Shown here piece by piece: positions 12,216 to 23,370 of a DNA stretch of 64,000 nt. The position numbers and the translations under genes were made by a program. The notes under the pieces are model-generated. The model did no database searches. It saw only the letters and a list, made by a program, of their open reading frames with translations, and was not told where the DNA came from. Position 1 is the first letter of the stretch. Every line of letters begins with the position of its first letter. Source of the stretch: Diaporthe sp. PMI_573 (taxonomy: Eukaryota > Ascomycota > Sordariomycetes > Diaporthales > Diaporthaceae); NCBI GenBank assembly GCA_021399435.1, contig JAJTUP010000127.1, positions 62,001-126,000 of the forward strand, in the 5' to 3' direction.

Positions 12216-12647
12216 TTATGTACATCTATTCCTTTTACCGCCTATCCAAACAGCAGTGTTTAGTACCTCATCCTGACTATATGAGTGTGCCATAGCTACC
12301 TCTTTCCACCGATCGCGGTCAGCCTTTAGCTTTTGGACCTCTTCCTCAAGTTGCTGAAGCCTAAAGGCCCGGCGCTCTCGACGCCGACGGGCAGCGATTT
12401 TGTTCCGCTCTCGCCTCCTAGCGACCTCTTTATGCTTTGTATCGATAGCTAGAGGGAGAGATCCTTGAGAATGGCACTGTCTAACACTGGACATGGAAGT
12501 GTAACAGGGTAAAGGAGAATTAGAGGTGGCCGACTGGCATTTCTTCTCTGTCTTCTCAATCGGTTCAAAGTCTGCTGGCTTCGTGGCAGGAAGTTCGTCG
12601 CTATTTGGACCGACAGGACTTGCATATCTCGGGTTTCGACCAGTCAT
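12216..12647 (-). CDS. Small bZIP transcription factor
   Basis: Single-exon 143-residue protein with a proper ATG at 12647. Residues about 72-95 form a bZIP basic region (KEVARRRERNKIAARRRRER) with the NxxAAxxxR core, followed by a heptad-like segment (LQQLEEEVQKLKADRDRW). It therefore should bind DNA as a dimer in the nucleus. The N-terminal 70 residues are polar and low in structure. The start codon lies only about 60 bp from the left end of the hAT element at 12709, so that element sits in or replaced its promoter or 5' UTR. The target genes cannot be inferred. Confidence 0.8.
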   Translation of the reverse strand: MTGRNPRYASPVGPNSDELPATKPADFEPIEKTEKKCQSATSNSPLPCYTSMSSVRQCHSQGSLPLAIDTKHKEVARRRERNKIAARRRRERRAFRLQQLEEEVQKLKADRDRWKEVAMAHSYSQDEVLNTAVWIGGKRNRCT

Positions 12648-12708
12648 GGAAAAGAAACAAGGGCGGCCACTGTTGAGTGGAAAGCAGGTAAAAGGAGTCT
12701 CCGATGAC

Positions 12709-15584
12709 CAGTGTGGCTAACAGACCGACCGTCTGACAGACCGTCTGACAGACCATCTTCAAACCGCAGACCGACCGACCGGCAAATCTCATCAGACCGA
12801 CAGACCAGAGCTGCCGGTCGGATTGGGTGGTCTGGGTTGGTCTGGGTTGGGGTGGTTTCTAGGGCTGCCATTGGTCAGCTCCAGCTTACCTTCACTTTAA
12901 GTTCAATGACACGACGCGTCTGCGTGACACGACACGTTTGCCTCAGTGAATTTTCGTGTCATGCCAATCTGTCTGAGCCATTGTCAATTCGTGCTGCATT
13001 ATCATGTCTTCTAGCAGAACTACGAGCCACGTGTCGTCAACACCGCAATCTCTCCCATCTCGCCCACCTCCCATCCCGGCTGATGACGGTTTTGAAGGCA
13101 CGCCCGCCTCATGCGAGGCTACAACTGACGAGACAGATGCATCACCATGCGAATTTGAAATCGATTGGGAGAATATCTGGCACGGTGGCAAACGACTTAT
13201 GGGCGCCAAAAAGAGGCCCCGTCACAGGCGGGTCATCGGCACCAAGATCAAAGAGTCGTGGATATACCGACATGGCGCCAATTTGGAGCATCACGGGGTA
13301 CGTTACTGGCTTTGCAGGATCTGTCATGTGAAGAAGAGCTATTCGACAGCTCTATACGTCTCATCCGGGACGTCTCATGCCGCGAGGCACCTGCTCCGTC
13401 AGCACCAAATCACGGAGGCAGGGGAGAGTGGTCCCGGCTTGGCGACTCCGTTTACGTTGGCGGCGACGTCTGGCTCCTCGATATCCCGTCTATTGTCGCG
13501 GCAGGCCAGCCTAGGCTTGCAGCTTGCTTCCCATTTTGACGAAGGAACATGGAAAGCTCGCTTCGTGGACTGGATCATAATCGAAGATGTCACCTTCCGA
13601 CAGGCATCCAGCGAGCGCCTTCGGTGGCTGATAGCGAATGGTGGGGAGCTTGCAAGTCAGCTACTTCCGGAACATCACACAACAGTTTGTTCATGGATCC
13701 GCCAAACCTTTGAATCCCGACGGCAAATCATTGTCAACCTCGTCAAGAACGCGAGGAGCTCAGTTCACCTAAGCTTCGATCTATGGACTGCTTCTAACGG
13801 GTTCAACTGCGTCGGAATCGTCGGCCACTTCGTTGACAGCAACGGCGAAAAGCGTGATGTCCTTCTTGGGCTGCCGCGCCTAGTCGGTCCACACTCCGGT
13901 GAGAATATTGCCCCTTATGTGAAGGGAGTAATCGACCAATACGAAATGGGCTCCAAGCTTGGCTACTTCATGCTTGATAACGCTGAGAGCAACGATACCT
14001 GCCTGGAGACGCTCGCGAGATGGTTCCCAATGGACGTTGGCCGACGCCGCTTACGTTGCATCGGCCACATTATCAACCTGGTTGTCCGGGCCGTCATCTT
14101 CGGCTCAAACGTTAGCAAATTCGAGACGGAGCTTCGTGGGGCTACGGATGAATTCAGTTTTGACATTTGGGCCAAGAAAGGGGCCATTGGCAGACTCCAC
14201 AACCTTGCCACCTACATCCGCCGGACGGACCAGAGACGACAGGCGCTTCGGCGTTTCCAGACCGAGCTCGCAGAGGACGATGCCATATTTACATTGGAGA
14301 TCGTTGTTGATGGCAAGACACGCTGGAACTCAATTTACAGTATGATCACACGTGGTATGCCAGTCTGCCCTTGCCACCTGTGTTGGACATTTGCTGACTC
14401 CGGATTGACTTATCCTAGCACTCGAGCTGCGCAGCGCTATCGAGCTCTATCAATCCCGCTGGCAAAAACCGAAATATGACCCGGTCCACCGTGACCTAAC
14501 GAAGGACTTCCTCAACGCTGCGGACTGGGTTGAATTAGAGCGCTTCCACGATTTCCTAAAGCCGTTCTACATCCTTACGAAGACTATGGAGGGCAACGCC
14601 AACAAACCGGGCGCAGAGGGCGGGCATGGTGCAGTGTGGGAGACCCTCAAGACAATGGACTACCTGTTTGTCAAATTCAAGCAGGCCGCGGAGGAAACTC
14701 AGTTCGAGGAGCCCTCCCATTTTAAGTCGGGAATCGACTGCGGATGGGCGAAGCTTGAAGACTATTACGTCAAATCGGACCGTACACCTGTCTACCGAGC
14801 AGCGCTAGCCCTTCACCCATCATATGGGTATGACTACTTTGAGCGACACTGGAAAACCGCGATGGATAGGCCGCAATGGTACAGCGACATGCAGTCCGCT
14901 GTGGGTAGCCTATTCGACGACTACGTCCGACAGGCTGAAGTTGAAGCTCAAGCTCAAGCGGGGCTTTTGGAAGGCGAAGTCGATGAGATTGAAGCTGACG
15001 TTAACGACTACAGTTCATTTGGGAAAAGATCAATCCGCTCCTTGAATACACAGCGAAAGAAGGTCAAGGCAGTTAGCGAGCTTGACATATTTCAGACACG
15101 GCCAATTTACGCGCATGATCTCGACGTTGCAAACCCTCTTGAATGGTGGAATCGACATCAATTGGAATATCCAGTCTTGTATCGAATGGCGCTAGATCTA
15201 TTCTCAATTCCTGGCATGAGTTCTGAATGCGAAAGGGTGTTTAGCCAGACCAAGAAAATGATCACTGACGAGCGCAACCGGCTAGCACCTGAGGTAGTCG
15301 AGGCCGATCAGCTTCAAAAACAGTGGCTAATGAGAGGGCTGGTAGTCTAAGTACGTTAGTAGTGCCTGCGTAGAAGAGCAAAAAGGGTTTCATTGTATCC
15401 TGTAACCAGCCAGGAAATCATTTTAATTGCACTGGTAAAACCTCGGTATGGGGCTATCAGACCGACCTAGACCGACCGGCCGCGTACCCAGACAGACCAA
15501 GACCGACCGACCGGGAGCCTTGACCAACCCAAACCGACAGACCGAAGGGGCCGGTCTAGGTCGGTCGGTTTGTTAGCCACACTG
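12709..15584 (+). mobile_element. hAT DNA transposon, copy 1
   Basis: A 2,876-bp element bounded by inverted termini that begin CAGTGTGGCTAACA(G/A)ACCGACC on each side (left 12709, right end 15584). Both subterminal regions are dense in GACCGACC-type motifs (12720-12850 and 15455-15575), as expected for transposase-binding repeats. It encloses a complete-looking transposase (13004-15350). The flanking 8-bp segments (CCGATGAC left, CATGATCC right) do not match, so a target duplication is not visible; the left flank is a bZIP gene and the right flank is the minisatellite repeat family, suggesting later rearrangement. Confidence 0.8.
13004..15350 (+). CDS. hAT transposase (copy 1)
   Basis: Transposase that would excise and reinsert hAT elements by cut-and-paste. 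Exons 13004-14354 and 14419-15350 give 760 residues. The 64-nt intron (GTATGC to CCTAG) restores the frame to ITRALELRSAIELY. Domains in order: a disordered N-terminus, a BED-type zinc-finger region (YWLCRICHVKK, then HLLRQH), the RNase H-like core (SFDLWTAS and YFMLDNAESND, with an intervening helical insertion) and the C-terminal dimerisation block (MALDLFSIPGMSSECERVFS). No internal stop is seen, so it may be active. It is clearly related to, but diverged from, the second hAT transposase at 45.8 kb. Confidence 0.85.
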
Positions 15585-15600
15585 CATGATCCGACGGCAG

Positions 15601-16060
15601 TCTGACGTCAAAGCCCACTTCCGTACTGCCATGGATCGTGACGTGGCCACCCTAATCCTGGCGGCATAACACACGTCCTTGAAATGGTTTTTCAAATCGA
15701 TGCGCTTGGGGCACCGAGCAGACATTTCGCCTCTCGGCAGCCCCATTGCCTGTACCTGATCTACCACTGCTTAGGTACGTACCCTTTTCTGCCAGTCAGT
15801 ACATACCTTTTTCAGCCAACCAGGTACGTATCTTTTCTTTCTGCCACTCATCAGGTACCTTTTTCTGCCAATCAGTACGTACCTTTTCTGCCAGTCAGTA
15901 CGTATCTTTTTAGTACGTACCTTTTCTGCCAGTCAGCACGTATTTTTTATTACGTACCTTTTCTGCCAGTCAGTACGTACCTTTCTTGCTAATCAGCACG
16001 TACCTTTTCTGCCAGCCAGTACGTACCTATTCTGCCAATCAGGTACGTGTCACAGCCCTG
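15601..16060 (+). repeat. Repeat-family copy with minisatellite array B
   Basis: Begins with a leader (about 15601-15720) shared with 20560-20680 and 23371-23460, including CACTTCCGTACTGCCATGG and the tag TCAAATCGATGCGCTTGG. An array of the same CTGCCAGTCAGTACGTACC unit follows from about 15771 to 16050. The 3' tail TCACAGCCCTGGGCCGT resembles the tail of array E at about 21110. Confidence 0.8.
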
Positions 16061-16504
16061 GGCCGTGTCAAGGACATACTCGCCTCAGTTCTTGTGCTTA
16101 CATAACTGAGGCTGCAGAGGCGGGTCGCTGTCATTCTCGGGATTTAATTTGCCCCCATGGCCGGTGAGACACTGGAGGCTGAGGTCAATAATGACAGCGA
16201 TGCTTTCGCTCTTGGTATGGAGGGCCCAAACAAACTGGAACTCTTGATGTATAGCTTGCTAAAGCATACACCACTCGGAACCAAGGGGGCATCTGCTGCC
16301 CGAACGGGTAGTTGGAAACAGGCTTGTATTACCAATGAGTTGTAAATCTGCCTTCACCGGTGGCGGCACACGGCGAGGGGCTCCTGATCAATCCGAGGTT
16401 ACAAAAACAGATAATTTTCTTGACTTTTTACTTTTTCCTCTCTGCCGCCCTCTCGAAACCAACCAAGACCTCTTCCATGTCCGATCGAATAAGGTGTCGG
16501 CCTC

Positions 16505-16645
16505 CTCTTTTTTTGCCAGCCAGTACGTACCTTTTCTGCCAGTCAGTACGTATCTTTTTAGTACGTACCTTTTCTGCCAGTCAGCACGTACCTTTCTCGC
16601 TAATCAGCACGTACCTTTTCTGCCAGCCAGTACGTACCTATTTGT
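16505..16645 (+). repeat. Minisatellite array C
   Basis: About six units of the same 20-25-bp repeat. Its last roughly 50 bp (CTAATCAGCACGTACC, then CAGCCAGTACGTACCTATT) match the end of array B, so C looks like a partial duplication of B. The intervening 16061-16504 holds no supported gene. Confidence 0.75.
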
Positions 16646-16969
16646 TGGACCGTTGGGGACAATTCGGCATCTCCGCGGCTTTCGTCGCTTGCGTATGTCC
16701 AGCCCGCGTCGTCCAGGCCCTCGTCCGCGCCAGGCGCCCATGCACGCTATCAAAAAATCCGAATTTTAGGATCATGCTCTTGAGTTCCCGGGCTCAAGCC
16801 TAACACGTCGTCCTCGTTGGAAATTCAGTCACCGTTATTGGATGGGGAAAGAGAAGGATGAAGAACTTTTTGAATAGCGCTCGGGGCGGGAAAATAGGTG
16901 ATCTCGTGCTCAAGCGGGTTACTTACATCCCCAACTTCACACCAACATCATCTCGGCCAGCGTTATCAT

Positions 16970-17393
16970 GAAGGATGGGTTCTGGGCCCACGAACTCGAC
17001 AATACACTCATGTGGAAACGGCGCTCCAGAGGTCCATGCTTTACATCGCAGTTATTTCGGCCATTACTACCACCCTGTTTGCGATACTCGGTCTTGTGAC
17101 AGCGATCAATCTGACCCTGGCTGGGGAAGTACTCAGTTGGCCAAACAATCCATGGCCTCATGTTGGTTTCCATGGGAGGATACGGTGCCGAGCGTTTCCG
17201 CGGCTGTGAAACCGAGTTTGGAAGGCTCGGCGCAGGAGATAACATCCCTTACTACAATGTCATATACTACGGAAATGTTGCCCAGGCGGCTTGTGGGTTT
17301 CTTCTGATTATGCTAAGCCTTGCATTTGCGGCCATTATTCAAGCATGCGAAGATATCGGTTTTGGCCGGCGGCGGGACAGTCGAAGCTACTGA
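16970..17393 (+). pseudogene. Relic of a small membrane protein
   Basis: Two adjacent frames look like one broken gene. The first (to about 17200) has a hydrophobic segment MLYIAVISAITTTLFAILG, then LTLAGEVLSWPNNPWPH. The second (17160-17393) reads MGGYGAERFRGCETEFG, then a second hydrophobic segment ACGFLLIMLSLAFAAIIQA. They overlap around 17160-17200 in different frames, pointing to a frameshift. The family is not recognised; a small multi-span surface protein is a guess. Confidence 0.3.
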
Positions 17394-18000
17394 ATCTATC
17401 GGAATAGATGTTTGGATGTGCTGCTTCTTGTCGCAGATAGATTCGCTTTTCCAGAGCCGGACCAGATCTTTAGTCTCGGACCTGGTACGTTCACAGATGA
17501 CAGGGCTAGTACGTAATACCCAAAAAGGCCCCAAACTAATAGGCAGCTTTGATTCGAGGGGATCACGTGGGAAAAGAACAGGATGTATGGATTCTTTTGA
17601 GACAATAGCTCCGGAGGTTGAAGCAGGAGAGCGCAACTTTGTTCCTCGTATAAGATTGAAAAGAGCCCTGTATCAGTGTTCCTTGTCACCCCAGCCCCCT
17701 CCCCTCAAGATTCATGTTTCTCTGAACGATCATTGACACTGATAGGCATATCCGTGATGGCGCCAAGGCTTGACGCGTCATCCCCACTCTCCTCAACCAC
17801 GACCATTCCCCGGCGATTACAGAAATCGAAAGCGTAAAAGTGCATAATCGTGTGTTAGGTATATACGGTAAATTATCTGGTTGATAGCCACTTATAGAGG
17901 TCCCTGGAATTCATCGCCTTTCACCGGGACGAGTCCAAGCTTTTTACGGAGCTGCAAAATGCTACGGACGGGGTAGGGGTGGGTGGGGGGCGAGACATAT
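17394..18000. other. Gene-free stretch
   Basis: No motif-bearing frame on either strand; I see nothing that can be annotated. Confidence 0.4.
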
Positions 18001-18015
18001 CCACAGGCGCTCTGA

Positions 18016-18170
18016 AGCAATATCTCGCCGGAAAAGCAATATTATAGCCATATCGTCCCGTTAAAAACCACACATAATGAGACATAATAGTCAATGTTAG
18101 CACATTAACTTTTTTATGGCAAACCTGTAGTAAACTCAAATTTGGGCATACGGGAGTAAATTCAGGCCCC
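18016..18170 (+). repeat. Dispersed repeat, copy 1
   Basis: About 155 bp similar to 19397-19550. Shared blocks include TAATAGTCAATG(T/A)TAGCACATTAA and the CGTCCCGTTAAAAACCAC / CGTGCCATTGAAAACCAC pair. It is noncoding and could be the end of a small transposon. Confidence 0.6.
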
Positions 18171-18239
18171 TCGTGATTCTCCGTATTGATGGGGTTGTTG
18201 AGTTGTATAGTAAATGGTTTGGTTTGATAACAGGTCAAG

Positions 18240-19300
18240 CAAGTTGAGGTCAGGCGGGTAGAGGAAGAGCTCTGCCACCTTACAGTCAGACTGATAGAAT
18301 TAGGGAGATCAGGCCTTTTTCTAGTCCGAATGACTTAATGTACTTCATTGTTGAGAAAGTCCATGTTCTGAGAGGAATTCCACCAGCTCGCGGCGGCCTC
18401 CATGGAAGCACTGGGGAAAGTTGACCGTTAAGTTGAAGTGAAAGTACTTTCTTTCTAAGCTTTGTACTTTCAGAAGTTTTATCTGCTACTTACTTTGTCA
18501 ATTTGTTCTTTGATGTATTGTGTACGATTTTATCTGGCCACCGAAATACTGCACATTATGTTTATATCAACCATTTATGTAAAGAACGTCTGTACTTACT
18601 TTTCAATGAGCCGGATACGGTTATTCTGTGCAGCATAAGCCGGACCGAGTGTCTGCCTACGCCCAAATCATAGTAAAGTTGGACCTTTGTAATCTTGCCT
18701 GAAAACGTGTTGTGTCACAAAATCAAATGGCAATGCCTAATTGGTCCCATAGGCAAGGGACCTTGACGTAGAACGGGACGAGAGGGATCATGTGATTTCC
18801 AATATGCACCAGTAAATCTTTGCCTGTACTGTAACAATGTATTAGATCCGGATTATCTTGTCAATTGATGCTGGTGTCTGACTTAGGGATCAGTCATATT
18901 TGGATATCGCAAAATACAGTACCGGACTTGATTCTGTGAAACTTTGTCGAACAAAACTACATCTTTTAATGACTTTTGCAGAGATACTGTACAGTATTAT
19001 AGTGTGCAGTAGTAAGGGACGCTTATAATATTGACAATACTGTACGGCAGTTTGCGCCCGCAAGTTGAAGTATAGTATATAGATATTACAATAACTAAAA
19101 GGTTGATGTCCTCTATACTGTACCATCAACGCCTCATCAAATCATATCATTCTCGTGGTCATCAATCAGTTCGGCACCAAAAATACCCCCAGGCCAAAAA
19201 AAAAAAACGGGTGGTCTTAGGCGCTATAGCGATGGCACAAGTCCCTGATTACTCGGGTCTCGAGGCACAGTTGTAGGCGAATTGTCACAACTGGAACTCC
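18240..19300. other. AT-rich gene-free stretch
   Basis: No supported gene. The part 18890-19130 contains several copies of the TACTGTAC/GTACAGTA motif seen widely in this window. Confidence 0.4.
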
Positions 19301-19315
19301 AACATCACCGCTTTA

Positions 19316-19400
19316 AAAGCCAACAACTCGTTTCAGAAGCCAACAACTCGCTTCAGAAGCCAACAACTCGCTTCAGAAGCCAACAACTCGCTTCAGAAGC
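19316..19400. repeat. 20-bp tandem repeat
   Basis: Four nearly identical copies of AAGCCAACAACTCGCTTCAG. The array abuts copy 2 of the dispersed repeat at 19397. Confidence 0.85.
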
Positions 19401-19550
19401 GATAATTCGCCGAAGAAGCGATATTGTAGCAATATCGTGCCATTGAAAACCACGCATAATGAAAAATAATAGTCAATGATAGCACATTAATTTTTTGTAT
19501 GGCAGACCCATAGTGAAATTAAATTCGGGCACATGGGGCAGCATGATTAG
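19397..19550 (+). repeat. Dispersed repeat, copy 2
   Basis: The diverged partner of 18016-18170, in the same orientation about 1.4 kb downstream. Confidence 0.6.
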
Positions 19551-19589
19551 TCAGAAAAAGTTGTGTGGCATCCGAAATTGGTTGTACGA

Positions 19590-20165
19590 ATATCCGTTTT
19601 CTTCCAGAATCGCTTTAAAAAGATTGAAAAGCACTCTAAGGGTGAGCTGGAGGCCAAAGCACAGAAGCTGAACGAGAAGGTCAACAACCAGAAGAACCGG
19701 ATCATCGAGCAGCAGGCGCAGATAGAGGTATGCTTTCCCCCGAATAATCTGTTAGTCAGCCCACACATACACGCAAAGATAAGAAATTGACCAGTAGAGA
19801 GCCATTCTACTTCTAATTCTCCCACTTCCATAGCCCCCCTCCCACCCGGAGGGCGTCATGAGCAACCACTTCCCCCACAGGGTGCTGTACAACGCGAAAG
19901 CCACAGGTCAGGCCCAACAGGTCACGCGGCATCGTGGAGAGCCTTGCGCGAAAGTGGCCCTCGATATTCAGAGGCCTCCCGGATCACTCCACGGTCCAGC
20001 GGGTTCTTTTTTTTAAGGAGCGTGCACAGCGGAAACGCCAACGCGAACGTGAAGAGCACCAACAGCAATCACAACTCCCAGAAACAATCCCCAAACCAGA
20101 ATAAAGGAGACCCAGACCATGGGCAATGAACCAGGTATACTTCCATCTTACTCCTCTCTATGTGT
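19590..20165 (+). pseudogene. Fragments related to the chromodomain gene's first exon
   Basis: The segment 20026-20160 is a diverged copy of 9008-9150 (the basic Gln/Arg region, CCCAGAAACAATCCCCAAACC, the GGGCAATGAACCAGGTATAC splice region). It contains an in-frame stop, so it is a relic. Just upstream, 19600-19730 encodes a charged coiled-coil stretch (ELEAKAQKLNEKVNNQKNRI) with a GT-type exon end; whether it belongs to the same gene is uncertain. Confidence 0.5.
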
Positions 20166-20179
20166 TCACGATAGCCCGT

Positions 20180-20260
20180 TGGTACGTACTTTTTTCTGCC
20201 AATGAGTACGTACCCTTTCTGCCAGTCATTACGTAACTTTTCGCCAATCACTACCCGTGG
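20180..20260 (+). repeat. Minisatellite array D (short)
   Basis: Three to four units of the GTACGTACC-bearing repeat, directly after the first-exon fragment. It is followed at 20337-20375 by a block similar to 7922-7960. Confidence 0.65.
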
Positions 20261-20559
20261 GTCGCTTACTGATCGGAGCACCCACTGCTGGTACTCAGTT
20301 CGGGAGCGAGCCCCAGGAGCGAAGCCCCTCCCGCTTCACATACCCTCAAACTTGAAATCGCCCCTCTTGGGCTCAATGCCATGTTAGCTACATACGAGAA
20401 ACTAATCAAAAGGAGGGTCCCTGGGCTTCAAGGAGGCATGGACCATGAGCCATGATGGTTTGTACCAACATGATTTCCTTGTTAGGCAATTCATGTCTCG
20501 ACTGCATTCATCTTAACGCAGACACAACGAGACAGAGTGACATCCAAGGGAGGAGACCA

Positions 20560-21130
20560 CAGTTTGGCGTCAAAGCTCACTTCCGTACTGCCATGGATCG
20601 TGACGTTGTGGCGACCGAAGTCCTGGCGGCATCTATAAACGCACGTCCTTGAAATTTTTCAAATCGATGCGCTTGGGGTTCCGGACGACTATGTACACTC
20701 CACCGAGCAGATTCGGAATAGGGTGAAGGATAAGGCTAAAAACCTCGTTGATAATCGAAAAAACCACAAGAATCATTCTCTGGGAGCTTGGGTCGCATCT
20801 TGGCAGCCCCATGAGCTCTGACGCGGGGAAGTTCTTGTTCGGTGAGGTTGCCCTTTCTGCCAATCAGTACGTACCCTTTCTGCCAGTCAGTACGTACAGT
20901 CATTACGTACTTTTTTCTGCCAAAGATCTGGTTTCCATTGTTCCCGACAGGATCATTACGTACCTTTTTCTGCCAATCACTACGTGGCCTTCCTACCACT
21001 CAGCACGTACCTTTCTTTGCCACTCAGTACGTATCTTTTTCTGCCGGTCAGCACGTACCTTTTTCTGCCAGTCAGTACGTCCCTTTTCTGCCAGTGAGAA
21101 CGTATCACAGCCTTGGGCCGTCCCGAGGAG
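20560..21130 (+). repeat. Repeat-family copy with minisatellite array E
   Basis: The leader 20560-20680 (CACTTCCGTACTGCCATGG and the tag TCAAATCGATGCGCTTGG) precedes a spacer and then about ten variant units between 20850 and 21105. Two nonrepeat segments interrupt the array. The tail TCACAGCCTTGGGCCGT matches array B. Confidence 0.8.
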
Positions 21131-21344
21131 ATGGCGGTCAATGAGTGGAACGGACGACAGGTGAGACAAGAAATCTAACCCAGGAAAGTGACCAGCGATA
21201 GGTATGACTACGCCCGGTATCGATCGTCCTCCTGCTCCTTCTGTGAGGGCTGCATAGAGTATCGCGCAACTTGGTTGTGATGTTTCTCAACATAAGCCAA
21301 ATTTCGAAATTCTCTGGAACATTCGTCAATGTGCTTGTGGAGAG

Positions 21345-21565
21345 ATACGTAGACTGGCAGAAAAAGGTACGTACTAACTGGCAGAAAAAGGTACGTGCTG
21401 ACCGGCAGAAAAAGATACGTACTGAGTGGCAAAGAAAGGTACGTACTGAGTGGTACGTAGTGATTGGCAGAAAAAAATACGTACTGACTGGCAAAAAAGG
21501 TACGTGCTGACTGGCAGAAAAAGATACGTACTGACTGGCAGAAAAAGGTACACTGAGTGGCAGAG
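21345..21565 (-). repeat. Minisatellite array F, inverted
   Basis: About ten units in the opposite orientation. Read on the minus strand, the variant order of roughly 105 bp matches part of array E (CACTACGT, CTTTCTTTGCCACTCAGTAC, then CTGCCGGTCAGCACGTACC). E and F therefore form an inverted duplication with about 260 bp between the arms. Confidence 0.75.
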
Positions 21566-22041
21566 ATGCCGCCGCCGGTGCGCACCCCAGGCGCTGGTGA
21601 GCATTTTCATCGGCGGTGTCCATCTCCGAATCATCGGCCAGTACGATGGAGTGCGATGGATTGTGCTGCCGCAAAACTGACATGGGTGCACGCCGCAATG
21701 ATCTCTTCGCCGTACTTTTCGATATCGAGGTAATCGTCGACAGAAGGCCCTTTTTTATAGAGAACGGAAAGAGGATTCATCGCCAAAGGTGCAGTAAATG
21801 AAAAACGTGTCCGGTAACCCAGTCGGGAGCGCGATCCCTGCAAGCGCGTCTCGTGCCCAGCATACTCTTCGCGACATCACGCCCTTTAGTAATAACATTT
21901 AAATTAGCGGCCTAATAGTTCCATCCTCTTCCAATCGATCTTAAGTATTAGATTTATTTCCAATGACACTGTTTCAGCTATAAGTAACCATACCCTAACT
22001 CTATAAATCTAGGGACCCAAAGAACGCTACACCAAGCGCCC

Positions 22042-22722
22042 TTGCCCGGCTTCTTTGGGGGCAATTCAAGGACGTTCAGCTTGGGCCGAATACCCTCAAG
22101 AACTGGCTACAGACCTTCCGTAAGGATCAGCAGAACACAAGCAGTATTAGATTGGCTTGAGAAGGAGGGTTACTGGTATCGCTTCACGCAAGATAGGGCC
22201 GGCAACGTCACAGGTGTCTTCTGGTGTGAACCCTCGCAGATGGCTTGGCTTCGTGAACGTCGATTTGCCCACAGTATTTCTCTCGATTGTACTTACTCGA
22301 CTAACAAGAAGAAGACGCCGTACTTTCAGGGGACGACATTAACCCATACGAAGAAGATCCTCCCGCTATTTCAAGGTCTAGTGGACAATGAGAAGGAAAG
22401 TGGCTTTCGGTGGCTTCTCGAGCAAGTTCACCTCCTTCTGAAGGAGTGTGAAGCCGACGATCCGACCCTCTTCATCACTGACTACGATAATGCCCTGATC
22501 AATGCCCTTGAACACGAATTCCCTCGATCACGGCACCAACTCTGTGTCTTCCACATGAACATGAACGTTGTGCTTCACATCAAGAAGAAGTGGCGGCGGC
22601 GAGCTGCGCAAGAGGAAGAGGAGGACGAGGACGAGGCTGGCGGTACGTTTGAGGAGGGTATTAACGATGTCCGCAAGGAGGATGCCGACGAGGCTCGGCT
22701 CAACGGGCCGGCGAGAAACTAG
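22042..22722 (+). pseudogene. Mutator-like (MULE/FAR1) transposase fragment
   Basis: A 226-residue frame matching the central part of fungal MULE transposases. It has the DCTYSTNK block that carries the first catalytic Asp, DNEKESGFRWLLEQV, the second catalytic-region block FITDYDNALINAL, and HQLCVFHMNMNV. The GTTLTHTKKI segment between them is unlike a normal core and may be a short intron or damage. The protein then runs into an acidic tail and stops, without the zinc knuckle and the rest of the C-terminus. No terminal repeats were found. It is therefore an inactive fragment. Confidence 0.65.
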
Positions 22723-23091
22723 GCGAAGATGCCCTCACGTGTATCGAATTGGTTGAGTTGGCCGTTGATCAACTCGTTGATCAACTCGTTGATTACGTTG
22801 AGTTGTTTGGGTCTCTGCTCAGCACTGCTTAAGCATTTAGTGCATAGAGACATTTTGAGGACCTGGGCTTCGGTTATATCAGTATCGCTCTCCTGGATTC
22901 GCTGAAGTGATCAGGAAGTATGAGACGTGATAGATTGAAGGGGTAGTACGCAGTAGCGAAGTGAGGAGACTGTTCAGCCGCATCCCTGGGCAATCTTTTT
23001 CACGATGAAATGCTCCCGCGACAGCTAAACCAAAAGTCCATTTTACTTATCAAGTTGTATTGTTCCTGTGAAACTATACCTACCCTGCCGG

Positions 23092-23370
23092 AGGGCTCAG
23101 GACCACAAGCTCCTGCATACATGGCCAACGACTACCCTGGCAAGTTTGCTCTCATAACCACTTTTGAGCGAGACGGAATGCCAATCGCAAAGGGCAGAGA
23201 CCTCACCGGTATTCCAGTGGCATCAGAAAGGCTTAGGAAGAGATTACCGTACCTCTGAAGGTACTATATAAAGGATTTCTGTTGAGGTGGTGGGCTAACT
23301 GATGCCAGCTTCGGTTTCTGACGCGAATAAGGCGGAAGGCTTCTCCATCGGATGATAGGTGGATTATTTA
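23092..23370 (+). repeat. Copy of the 8.5-kb module
   Basis: A diverged copy of 8527-8789 in the same orientation. Here it joins directly to the leader and array G with no chromodomain gene between, as in an internal-deletion derivative. A short open frame (PAYMANDYPGKFALITTFERD) spans it, but there is no known domain. Confidence 0.65.

Noticed and set aside
12701..12708. Target duplication for hAT copy 1
   Set aside because: The 8 bp to the left and right of the termini do not match, so no duplication can be claimed.
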